From: Mesostigma viride
Taxonomy: Eukaryota > Streptophyta > Mesostigmatophyceae > Mesostigmatales > Mesostigmataceae
Length of the DNA: 64,000 nucleotides
Direction of reading: 5' to 3'
Assembly (NCBI GenBank): GCA_009746045.1
Contig: RPFO01000154.1
Location: forward strand, 5,952,646 to 6,016,645
The translations under genes and the position numbers were made by a program. Under the pieces are notes generated by a model that did not search any database, was not told the DNA's origin, and was given only the letters and a program-made list of their open reading frames with translations. Shown here in pieces: positions 22,036-31,681 of the stretch; within the stretch, counting starts at the first letter, position 1; every line of letters begins with the position of its first letter.

Positions 22036-23021
22036 CAAGGTCTTAATCCTGGCAACATGGTATAGCTATTTATAAATGCAAAGCTGCGTTTCGCGCTTAC
22101 TTTCGCTACGATTTCTCAAACAGTCCCAATGGCAGAAACAACTTTAATTTGGCTGCAAATCGTGGCTTGGCGTCCTGGAAAAAACAAGCCAACTCATGGT
22201 GTGAACTAGAGTTTGTATCGTTAGGCAAGACGTTGCAATAAGCTTTGTCTGCGGTTCCGCTTGTAACAGCACTGTCCAGGTCTAGTGTCTACAGATAGCA
22301 GCTGATGTGAACATGCGTCAACGCTAGCATTAATTGTCAAACATGAGCCGACGAAGGAGGACTAGGATAGGCTGGTAGTAAAATGGGAGATCTAGAGTCG
22401 AGTATGGACCAACGGTCTGCTGTCTGCGTGGGATGCCTGCAAATTCCAGAGGTGCTCGACTGCTCGTCTTGGCGGGTAATGACATCCCAGATCCTGCCCC
22501 GTGTGCCCACCGAGCCCGGCGCCAAAATCCGCGCTGCACGTGCCGGGCGTACAGCCCAGCTGATGACACGGATGGCATGCGTGGCATAATTGGCATGGCG
22601 GGAGGAGGACATATTAATTGCGTTCTCCATCGCGCACGGCACTGTCGGCTCCTTTCATTTTCAGAAATCCTCAACGCTCGCGTTTGCAACAAAGATTTCA
22701 TGAACAGGAGCCGCAGAAAAGGTATACATGCATGACATAAAAGGGAAACGGCCGACTTGGGTGATCTCCCCATTGCTTGTGATCGGTGCCAGAACTAAAC
22801 GGCAATTTTAATGCCTACGTTGGATTACCATCCAACGTACTATCGACCCGTTATCATCCGTGTCTGGAATCGCCTGGGAGAGCTAACTGTCCTAGTCTTC
22901 GCCCCCAAATTATTTTGATCGCCATTTATTTAAGGGTTTTATCCCTGCGACACGGTAGGCACCAGCAAGTTTGTAGCCGGTCCCCGCCAGGTGAAACCGT
23001 GTATAGTACACCGTTTTAGCA
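21642..23021. other. Intergenic between PIG-X and F-box/LRR gene
   Basis: Divergent promoters are expected here, since the flanking genes point away from each other. It holds a (CA)n tract. No additional gene is supported; a 147-codon minus-strand frame at 22330-22773 has no recognisable domain. Confidence 0.5.
21961..22033. repeat. (CA)n microsatellite
   Basis: About 36 CA units with one CATA interruption, about 320 bp upstream of the PIG-X start. Confidence 0.95.
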
Positions 23022-25088
23022 ATGAGCAGCGCGGACTTTTCACCCAGGCATGTCACGCTGGACGAGGTAATTGCCGTTTCTGGCGTCGGCTCCCAGATTT
23101 TGGAAACTGTCCCCCTGCTGGACCGTTTTCGTTTACGCCGCACTTGCCACGCATTCGCGAACGCCGTGGATGAGTCGTTAGGATGGGTTATCAAGTTGGA
23201 CTGGGAAGACGTGGCCGACGTGGCGACCAGGTCAGGCGGGTTGCAGTCGCTGCTCCCAAAATGCCCCAATCTGCAAACGCTCTCGCTGCGGCCGCGCGTG
23301 GAACATGACACCCCCCTGGTGAGGTGGGCGCACTACCAACTAAGACGGCTCCCCATGAAACGAATGGCGCACGATTTACTGAGGGGGCTTCGCCGCTGCC
23401 AGCAATTACGCCATCTGAACCTGTCCGGGTGCGCTGACGTGGGGGACAGGTTGCTGACCGGCGTCGCCACGTCATGCCGGGCCGAGCTGAGGACGCTGGA
23501 CGTTGGTTACTGCGACGTCACGGATCAAGGCATCACCATCGTGGCGAGCTACTGTCCCGGCCTCGTGGAACTGACTGCCAGCGGCACCCTGCAGGTTACA
23601 GATGCTGGCATCCAGCAGATTGCAAAGCGCTGCCATCACCTGGAGAAACTGGCCGTGAATGGGACTGCCGTGACGGATGACAGTGTGTCTGCCATCGCCC
23701 AACGCTGCACCTACCTGCGCCACCTGGATGTCGGGAAATGCAAGGGGGTGACCAACGAGGGGATCCTCGCGGTCGCCGCCCACTGCCCCCGCCTGCAACA
23801 TCTCGACCTCACCGGCAGCCAGCACGTGGGAGACGCCAGCATAATCGCGATCGCCCGGAAATGCCCAGGCCTACAACACCTGGGCATTCGCGGATGCCCT
23901 GAAGTGACCGATGACAGCCTAAGAGAGGTCGCCAGGAACTGCCCCCGCCTCCAATACCTTGGGGTCAGTGCCGCTTCCCACGTGACGGATGCTGGCCTAA
24001 CATCCATCGCACAGCACAGCCCGCAGCTGCAGTACCTGGACGTTCGTGGCCTGGGCGGCATCACCGACGCCAGCATTACCGCTGTGGCGAGAGGCTGCAT
24101 GCGACTGCGAGGGCTCGCCCTGCCCAGCGCTTTGCAGGGCATCCCGGAATCGATGGGATTGGTGACGGAGTACTGCAGTCAATGGGAGCACCTGGACCTC
24201 GCATGGGTGCCCGTGGGCGGGCGGGCCATCCAGGAACTGGCCAAGAGATGCCCCCGCCTGCGGTACTTGGACATCACCGACGCGGCCGGCGTCGGCGTCG
24301 ATGTCATCGACGATGACGTAATTGTCGCGCTGGCCGATCACTGCCCCCAGCTGCGCCACCTGGCGCTCAGCGAGAGCGAGGTCGACGCCCCGCACGTGAC
24401 GGATGCCAGTGTTTGCCGGCTCGCCCGGCAATGCCCTGCATTGCACCACCTGGGCCTGCTGGGCTGCAATGCTGTGACGGATGCCAGCATGGAAGCGCTT
24501 GCCCGGCACTGCCCGCATATGGAGACACTCACCGTGGGCGGTGGAGTGACGGATGCTGGCTTCAAGGCCGTTGTCACCAGCTGCCCCCGGCTGCGCTCGT
24601 TTGAGACGTGCTGGCCGAGAACAGAGGCGGTGCTTCGTGGGATGATTGACCACGCCGCGAGGTTGGAGCACCTGGGCCTCCCTGGGATCGATTTCTCGGT
24701 GGACTTGGCGTTTATTGCTGGCCACTGCAGGAGCCTGTGCTCTTTCCGGGCGCGTTGCTGCGAGGACAAAGACGTGTATTGGTTGGCCTCTGGGCCATCC
24801 GGCGCACAGATTCTGAGCCTAGATCTTTCCACGTGTGTCGAGATCACGGATGCAGCGCTGGAGGCGATCGGGTTGTCGTGCCCGCGGCTGCGCTCGCTGA
24901 ACCTGGAGGACTGTGCACTTGTTACTGACGCCGGCATAAACCTCATCGCGCACTGTTGCCCGCAGCTGCAGTACTTGAGGGTAGTGGGCTGCGGTGTCAC
25001 ACGAGCGGTCTATAACATGTTCAGTAACCGAGGCTGGTGCAAGCTGGTGGGGGATCACAACCCATGGGAGGGCGGCGAAGACGACTAG
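23022..25088 (+). CDS. F-box/LRR protein, long paralogue
   Basis: An intact 688-codon intronless gene. The N-terminal 'ILETVPLLDRFRLRRTCHAF' (residues about 27-46) is the same F-box-like segment as in the 3042 gene. It is followed by 'LDWEDVADVATRSGGLQSLLPKCPNLQTLSL' and roughly 20 cysteine-containing LRRs (consensus 'CP.LQ.L.L.GC..VTDA.I..IA..C'). The inferred role is an SCF adaptor whose LRR solenoid binds the substrate. It is about 200 residues longer than its paralogue because of extra internal repeats, consistent with unequal exchange within the LRR array. The ATG at 23022 is the first in frame and sits in the same context as in the paralogues. 'VTDA' and 'ARHCP' phrases repeat nearly verbatim, suggesting recent expansion. 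Confidence 0.88.
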   Translation: MSSADFSPRHVTLDEVIAVSGVGSQILETVPLLDRFRLRRTCHAFANAVDESLGWVIKLDWEDVADVATRSGGLQSLLPKCPNLQTLSLRPRVEHDTPLVRWAHYQLRRLPMKRMAHDLLRGLRRCQQLRHLNLSGCADVGDRLLTGVATSCRAELRTLDVGYCDVTDQGITIVASYCPGLVELTASGTLQVTDAGIQQIAKRCHHLEKLAVNGTAVTDDSVSAIAQRCTYLRHLDVGKCKGVTNEGILAVAAHCPRLQHLDLTGSQHVGDASIIAIARKCPGLQHLGIRGCPEVTDDSLREVARNCPRLQYLGVSAASHVTDAGLTSIAQHSPQLQYLDVRGLGGITDASITAVARGCMRLRGLALPSALQGIPESMGLVTEYCSQWEHLDLAWVPVGGRAIQELAKRCPRLRYLDITDAAGVGVDVIDDDVIVALADHCPQLRHLALSESEVDAPHVTDASVCRLARQCPALHHLGLLGCNAVTDASMEALARHCPHMETLTVGGGVTDAGFKAVVTSCPRLRSFETCWPRTEAVLRGMIDHAARLEHLGLPGIDFSVDLAFIAGHCRSLCSFRARCCEDKDVYWLASGPSGAQILSLDLSTCVEITDAALEAIGLSCPRLRSLNLEDCALVTDAGINLIAHCCPQLQYLRVVGCGVTRAVYNMFSNRGWCKLVGDHNPWEGGEDD

Positions 25089-25434
25089 CGCAATGTGAGC
25101 CTTAGATGTGGAAAGGGCTCAACGGTAGCACTCCGTGGGCGCGCATAGCCCTTTGGGAATCGGGATCATGGTGGCAAAGGGCATGCATAGCCATGTAGGA
25201 CGAAATCATGTGCATTTACCATAACTGCTGTAAAGTTACGCAACCAGTATGTTCATACCAATATAGGATGTTAGTCACCTTGCCAAACGTAGAACGTTTA
25301 CTTTGCGTGTCGTACTTGAGCTGCCAATGCTGAACATGGATACATATGGGAAGCTTTATTCATACCGATGCATGAATATATGGATTCTACCGATTTCTGG
25401 CCTCCGCTGGTTGTCTCCTTGATACCAACGCGCT
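25089..25434. other. 3' flank of F-box/LRR gene
   Basis: Contains the 3' UTR and, at 25383-25420, a copy of retroposon F ('cgatttctggcctccgctggttgtctccttg'). No gene. Confidence 0.5.
25383..25420 (+). mobile_element. Retroposon F fragment
   Basis: It matches 57967-58005 with two small differences and ends at the same GGTTGTCTCCTTG. The target duplication is not clear here. Confidence 0.55.
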
Positions 25435-26900
25435 AATTAATTGGCTAATTAAACTCGTGCTCCCGTTGGGGAGTCACGGAGCACCGGAGTGCATTTAATC
25501 CCTGTATGTGCACAACAGGAAGAAGGGGCAGAGACCACTTTCTCCTTCATGCCAGAGGCATGCCACAGCTGCACTATCGGACACGATAGACGATCCAGCA
25601 AGATCTGTGTGTGCAATAAGACCCTATGCATGGCTGAACGCAGGTGGTGAGCGAGAGCACAACATGTGTGAACCACATGGTGTGGGCAATCACTTGTTTG
25701 TTGCGAACGCGCGTCGAATGCAACATGCTTTGAATCGCCTGGCAAATGTGCTAGTAGTCCTTGCTCTAAGAGTGGTTGTTGTTGGATACATTCATACAAC
25801 TGCGTGTTTCATGAACAGCATAGGGCTACCTAATAAGTTAGTGAAAGCTCAGTCGAGGTAGTCGGTCGAATCGACCATCTTGGTGACGGTGCCGTCGAGT
25901 CGTTGCTCCAGCTCCTGCGTTAGTACGTGTCCAGGTCTCGGCGCCGTAGGTCAGGATCATCAGAATGACGACCTTGAAGAGGTCACGTCTGACGATCCGG
26001 GGTAGGGCGGGGTTCAGTGCTCCACCAGCGGCGGTGGTCATGGAGTTGCGCCCACGCCATGCCGATCCGTGTCGTCAGGTCATCCTCGCAGTTGGGAAGC
26101 CAACTGCCGAGGCTTGAAGCGGCCTGAAGTAGGGTAGTTGACCTCAGTGTCGTCTAAGAGGCGGAGTGTGGGTGCGGGCCCTGCCATGCCGAGGGCCAGG
26201 GCCTCCGTTTTGGGGCTGATTTCTAGACCAACCGCCCGGAGCCTCGAGCGCCAGGCAGTCCAGCCAAAGTTGGGCAGACTCCGGCTTCTCGATGAGCGTG
26301 ATGTCGTCGGCATAAATGAGGTCAGCTAGTAAATTCTGTTTGTTATATTGAGTCGGCCCCCCTTCCCCAAGCTCGTTCGTTATCGCTAGCTAGGCCAGGG
26401 GCACGGCCTGCAATGCTAGCAAACTAGCAAGCACGTGCCTGGCGCATATAACATAATCCACTACAATAATAAACAGGTACGGCGACAGGACGCAACTGAC
26501 CCTGCCAGACGCCAGTCTGCAGTGCCAGGACATGGCGGGGTAAAGCCATGTTGAGTGAGCGTACCGAAGTGGTCGACCCCTCAAACAGCGTGCGGATGAC
26601 GGAAATCAGCTGCAGGGGAGTGGGGACGCGAGCGCGAGCAAGGACAGCCCATGCATAGAGCATCCCAGAGGACAGAATCAAAAGCCTTGATGAAGTCGAC
26701 GAAGATCAGGATGGCGGGAAACTCACCAGGTTGCAGGAGAGTGATTTCCTCGAACAGGGGGCGAAGATGGCCATGACGATGTTGCGCGCAGGACGAAAGC
26801 CCATTTGACTTTCCCCTATGTATGTGACGGTCGAGAGCAGAACGAAGGTTCCTACCATGATGGTTATATTGTTATCAATTTCAACCAGAATTCTCAATGC
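25435..26900 (-). pseudogene. LINE family C, decayed RT copy
   Basis: The minus-strand 3' end (25440-25500) has the GTGCTCCCGTTGGGGAG hairpin with a TTAA-rich tail. Moving 5' on the minus strand there are 'LFKVVILMILTYGAETWT' (about 25985-25930), 'AVGLEISPKTEALALG' (about 26250-26200), the Y-A-D-D polymerase motif (about 26305), 'SCVLSPYLFIIVVDYV' (about 26500-26455), and a motif A remnant near 26690. Several frameshifts and stops separate these blocks. It is a dead, 5'-truncated copy related to but distinct from family B. Confidence 0.8.
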
Positions 26901-27344
26901 TAAAATTCCACACTGCCGTGTACGTGGTATCGATCGATCGCATTAATAACATACTGTCTCAGCATTTGGTTTCCTCTTGCTGCCTAGCTGCCTCGATGAT
27001 GATATATTGTCTAACATCCAGCACAAAAGGTGCCCCACTAGCTCCCTCCATCGATCGCCGTCGCCCAGACAGGCTGGAGTGAGCCCTCTGGCCAATTGTA
27101 CGTTCCAAAAGTTGCATAGTGTCATCATTTTTCTAGGAATTTTTTGAATGGAGCTCCAGAAGATAGCTGGGGCAGCCCAGGACAGACAAGCTATCTCCTA
27201 ATCTATCAGTGCTTATTAATCATGCCATGCGTTTAGATCCGGCCATGTAGGCAAGCTCACTCCACCTTGCCCTTTAATCGGCCTCTAAATTGAGTGAGAC
27301 TCCATAAGGCCACGCAGAAGAAGCGGTCCCCAATTTGCTAGAAA
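26901..27344. other. Intergenic, no gene seen
   Basis: No recognisable coding or repeat feature. Confidence 0.45.
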
Positions 27345-28620
27345 TCAAATTTAAATTAAATTAAATTATAAAATGACTCCGTTGGGAGATCATGTAGCAC
27401 ATATATACCCTTGCTGGATGGATGGAGGTGGGTAAAGCCGCGAAACCGAACTAATCTTTAGAACTCTAAGCTAATCTAATCTAGAAAACCCTAACTATTC
27501 TACTCAGCAAAGCGCCCCTTCCTCTTGGGGGGGGGGGGCTTGCCCATGTGCAGGGGCTGGTGTATGAGCCTGGTCTGGACAATCGTCTTTCACCTCTTCT
27601 TGTTCTGGATAGCAGTCCAAGCAAGAGAGAGGGAGTGAATGCGATGTTCAAATCATTGGGGCTGGGACCACTACTGTCGGCCAGCAACTGCTGTGGGTAG
27701 GTCATGACATGTTTGCATGCCTACCTTCTTATAGGCGGTATGTCCTTGGGGCCAGGCCAGGTCAGGATGATAAGCCGCCCCCGGCCGGCTGGCCAAGCCG
27801 CTGGGGGCCGGCCAGACCAAGGTCGGTGTCTACCTGGCTGATGCGAGCAAGATGTCCTACTACGAATGCTATCCTACGCTGTCTTAATATCTCGTCCGAA
27901 ATGCGAGGCATGCCCTGGTACAAAGATTCTAAAGATCTATGCGTGGAAAACCCTACATTCAGGGCCTGACGTAGCATCCTGCATGGTTATGTACCGTGCC
28001 GTCTAGCTTGGCCGCGCCAGCGTGTCCGTGAGCGTCCATGCCTCGGCGCCATAGGTGAGCACGGTGAGGACCAGGACCTTGAGGAGCATATGGGCTTGCG
28101 GTGCTCGCCGAGGGCGCCTTCGAGTGCCAGTAGGTTTTGAGCGAACGATGCCTAGCCCAGGCCATGCAGGCCGATGCGGGTGTCCACGTTTCGAATCTAA
28201 AAGAGGACTTTTACATCGTCGGCGGTGTCGGGGAGCATGCTCCCCAGCAGTTTGAAGCAATCACGGAATGGGACCTCCGTCCCGTCTAGCAGCCGCGGCA
28301 GAGGCGGGCGACTGGAAGCCCCAATCACCATCACCTCAGTTTTGACACTAATCTCCACCCCCACCGCCCTCGCCTCCAAGCCCAGACAGTCCAGCCGGCA
28401 GGTCTGAATGTGCTCGGGGCGCGCGATGAGGGTGGTATATCATCCGCATAAATCAGGTCGGACAGGCGGTAGCCGGGGACAACGCCGCAGTGTTCGCGCT
28501 CGATCGTTAAGGATGTCCAAGCCGCCGGGGCTCGAACCCGTTAAGAGCGGTAAAGCGCGCACGTGCCCGACGCATGAGACGTGATCCACGACAATAATGC
28601 ACAGATATATATTCATTGAG
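27345..28620 (-). pseudogene. LINE family D, decayed RT copy
   Basis: The 3' terminus at 27345-27400 carries (AAATT)n and the CTCC-CAAC-GGAG hairpin. Coding remnants on the minus strand are 'SLYQGMPRISDEILRQRRIAFVVGHLAR' (about 27930-27845), 'LLKVLVLTVLTYGAEAWTLTD' (about 28090-28030), 'AVGVEISVKTEVMVIG' (about 28370-28310) and Y-A-D-D (about 28440). Frames are broken repeatedly. It is 5'-truncated near 28620. Confidence 0.78.
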
Positions 28621-28778
28621 AATGATAGATTACGGAGGTGAGATAGGCATGCATATAAGGATAGATAGGCATGACATATAAGGAAAAACCCGATAACTGG
28701 GAGAATAACCCTGAAGAAATTAATAGTAATTTGACACGGACATCCAAGGATCGCGCCAGCTGCACAAGGTACAACTAA

Positions 28779-30268
28779 CTATACATCACAAAACTTCACG
28801 CAGCAACAGCGCTGCCGGCCCACCATGCAGGCCTGGAAGGGATCTAGACCGCATGGGTCGCGACAAAGTCGGCCCGGGTGCGGCGGAATAATTAACACAT
28901 CAGCCACGGTGCGAGTAAGGGCGATTGACAGGCGCTGCCGCCAATACAAGGACCACGTGCGGGCAGACCACGGGGCGGTCTGACCCTCGAGGTCGAGGCG
29001 GTCTTCACGGCACTGGCAGCACTCGTGGAAAAACTCCGCTGTCTTGGGGCCCATGGCCCCGAACTCCTCAAGGACAAAGGGGATGATCCGGTGCCAGGCC
29101 GGCGCCCACATCCGGGGCCCACATCCGGGGCCCCACATTGCCGTAGGAGGCAAACTTGTCGCGCTCAGCCACAGCGGCAGCAGCGCCGGCATCCACAGCC
29201 GCCCGGAGGATGTGGCGACCGGAGAGCGGCCGAGCCACGGAGACATCGATGAGCAGGTGGCAATTAACCCTGCCCGTCGTAGTCAAGCACGGTAATGTCG
29301 GGGCGGTGGTTGGGTGAGTAGAGGGTGGCCCCATCCGCGTCCTCGCACTTGATGGTGGAGTGGGGAAAGACCGACCGAACCGGCATGGCACACACCACCC
29401 GGAGGAGAGCGGTATGGAGATAGAGGAACCAGTTCTGGTTCTGCTGGCCACCCATGCACGCGATGTAGTAGTGCGTCCCAGTAGTATCCAGAGCAAGCCC
29501 GCAGCTGCCGCAGGACGCACCCGCCGTGATGAGAGGTTGCGGGGCAAAGAGCTGGTGGCGGAGAGCGATGGCGTAAAGGGCCGGAACCAGCGTGAACAAA
29601 GGGCTCATGGGGAGGGCGCGCAGGAATGCGGACCCCACGCTCCCCTCAAGGGAAACGGAGTGAAGCCAAGCCTTCCCCTGATCGTTCAAGCTCGCATGCA
29701 GACCCATCCAGTCGGCACAGTGTATAGTATACCCGCGTAGGTCTTTTGTTGTTTTTCATGAACGCAGGCAGGGAAGACACTAGGACTGACGACAGTGGAC
29801 ACGCCGGGCGTGCCCTGGGGCAGGCGACGGTGGACGGCCCGAGCGGGGCGGACGAGGTCGCAAGCCTGCTGGATCCCGAGGTAAGAATCCTGCACAGCCT
29901 GCACAAAGGGGAAGGGGGATGGGGTGACCAAGTCGGGAATGGCGCTGACGGCGGTGGGGACCAACCGGCCGATCTCCGCCCAGGCCTGAGCAACAGAGCC
30001 AAGGAAGGCGGCGGGGGCGAGGCGGGCGGCGCGGCCGGGTGAGCCCACATGCACCCGCCCATGCGGCAGGGGAGGGTGGCCAAGCGCATGGAGTGAGCTG
30101 GCAGGCTAGGGCCGGGGAGGAGCACCTGCAAGGCGGCCTGAATGCGCTCGTCATGGCCTTCCGCGGCAAGCCGCACCAAGTGGGGGGGAGCGCCACGGAG
30201 CCAGTGAACCACCCGCGGGTGGGCGCAAAACCGCAGGAGGAGCCCTTTGGTCTGGGGGTCCTTGAGGC
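28779..30268 (-). pseudogene. RLE-type LINE ORF2 C-terminal half, interrupted by the LTR element
   Basis: In minus-strand order this copy has 'KDPQTKGLLLRFCAHPRVVHWL' (from 30266), 'LPAHSMRLATLPCRMGG', and then in another frame 'SPGRAARLAPAAFLGSVAQAW'. Next come a C-x2-C...H...C zinc motif ('CGSCGLALDTTGTHYYIAC', about 29510-29450), 'NHRPDITVLDY' (about 29310) and 'HLLIDVSVARPL' (about 29262-29225). The last three form the CCHC plus PD-(D/E)xK endonuclease typical of RLE-bearing LINEs (R2, NeSL, Dualen). At least three frame changes make it non-functional. The 5' LTR of the gypsy element abuts it exactly at 30268/30269. The RT fragment at 41340-41830 on the same strand may be the other half of the same LINE. 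Confidence 0.72.
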
Positions 30269-31520
30269 TGTCACGGACGCGAGCTATGTCATCCGGGCGG
30301 CGCCCACTATGCACAAGACCGGTGACGTGCGCAAGGAATTTGTTTTCTACGCATTTTCGACAAAGGCTAGTGACCGGGGGGGGACACTAGCACTTGCAGC
30401 ATAAGAGCGGACGAAAGTGTACGTGCATGCGCGCCGGGCCAGGCACAGCTGGGCGCGCAGCACTGACTTGAGCGGACGGCAGCACAAGTGCGCAGCGTCG
30501 AGAGGATCATACGCGTGTTAGTGGACAGCTGGAGCTGAAGCTGGACTGCTGGACTTCAACAGCGCCGAGGCTATTGACAGGCCAGGTGTCTTTGTGGTGT
30601 AGAATAGCGGGTCAACGTTATGAGGACTGGACAGAAAATGAAAAGGACAATTTGCGGTGCGGAGCCAGATCGCTGGAATGAATGCGAAATCGCTGGCAGC
30701 CCTACAAAGGGATTTCTTCTAGAAAGGAACGATTAGACGCAATGTTTGCTGGGCCACTCACACGCAAGGTGTGAGCGTGCAGATTGTCTGAAGGATATTA
30801 TGCTTCGACCTTGCTGGACGTGACTCAATGTCGGACATTCCCAGGGACAGAAATGCCGGAGCCTCTAGGAGATGAGATCGGCAACAGGGTAGCAATTTAG
30901 ATTTGTCGGGATGCCTTCCTGCTTTTGTTGGCATGTGTGGTAGAAAGCCAGGACGGCAACTGGAATGCGGTTTCTATTTGCATGGTTCAGGCAGCAAGAT
31001 AGTTTTGGCATTCCTGGCTGGACTGACAAGTGTGGCGTGTGTCATGCGTGTGGCATGCATGACGAATGGTTTGGTTCATAGTCGAAGAGGACTCTCACGC
31101 AGCGTGTAGTCTCTTCGAGTCTCTCGTTAGTGGCCTTCGTGTTTCTCCCTTTCCTTGGGAGCAAGGCCGGTAGCATGTCATGGAGCGCTGCCTAACTGCG
31201 GGCTCGTGAGCATGGAGTGCATCGATATTGAGACTATCAACGTGTTGTAATTGTATTAACTTTCTCAATAAATTCCGCATGTGCGGCTTCATCATCAGAC
31301 TGTGCAAAGTGTGTGTTGTGAAAGCATTGTTCTATAGCAGGGGAGGCAAAAGCACCCTCTTGCACCATCATATTGTCGCAATTAGAGTAGTTGGAGCGTC
31401 TAGCTAACGCCCCAGCAAGGATATTCAAACGCGGCACGCGACGGTACACAAGGGGATCAAGAAGGTGGTCATCAGGCACGAGGGACAGTTCCTTGTCCTC
31501 GGCTGAGAGCCCTCTTTTCA
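30269..31520 (+). repeat. 5' LTR (1,252 bp)
   Basis: U3 is inferred as 30269-31106. The presumed transcript start is at 31107, because TAGTCTCTTCGAGT (31107-31120) is the exact complement of the primer-binding position after the LTR. Poly(A) signals lie downstream: TGTAA (about 31244) and AATAAA (31267-31272). R therefore probably ends near 31290 and U5 runs to 31520. A 94-codon antisense frame (31237-31521) exists in both LTRs. Confidence 0.92.
31107..31120 (+). promoter_or_regulatory. Predicted transcript 5' end / self-primer
   Basis: TAGTCTCTTCGAGT is perfectly complementary to 31523-31536. In Tf1-like elements the first bases of the RNA fold back on the primer-binding site and, after cleavage, prime minus-strand synthesis. 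By analogy this would be the RNA 5' end. The second copy is at 40781-40794 in the 3' LTR. Confidence 0.65.
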
Positions 31521-31522
31521 TT

Positions 31523-31536
31523 ACTCGAAGAGACTA
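31523..31536 (+). promoter_or_regulatory. Predicted primer-binding site (self-priming)
   Basis: ACTCGAAGAGACTA starts 2 nt after the CA end of the 5' LTR, the standard PBS position. It does not start with TGG, as a tRNA-primed site would, but is the exact complement of 14 nt inside the LTR. Confidence 0.7.
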
Positions 31537-31681
31537 GCTCCATCTGCAAAGGAACATTTTCATTTCAGCAAAGAGAGACGGTGTGCAGTTTTCTGGGGAA
31601 GACTAGCACACATAGTGGCCTGATCAACCATTAAGTCTTTCAGATTAGACCGTTGCTACTTGGTAGTGGTTGTGGCAGTTT

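Noticed and set aside
28500-28560. tRNA-like 'gggctcgaacccg' segment
   Set aside because: It lies in a decayed LINE frame and no cloverleaf can be formed around it.
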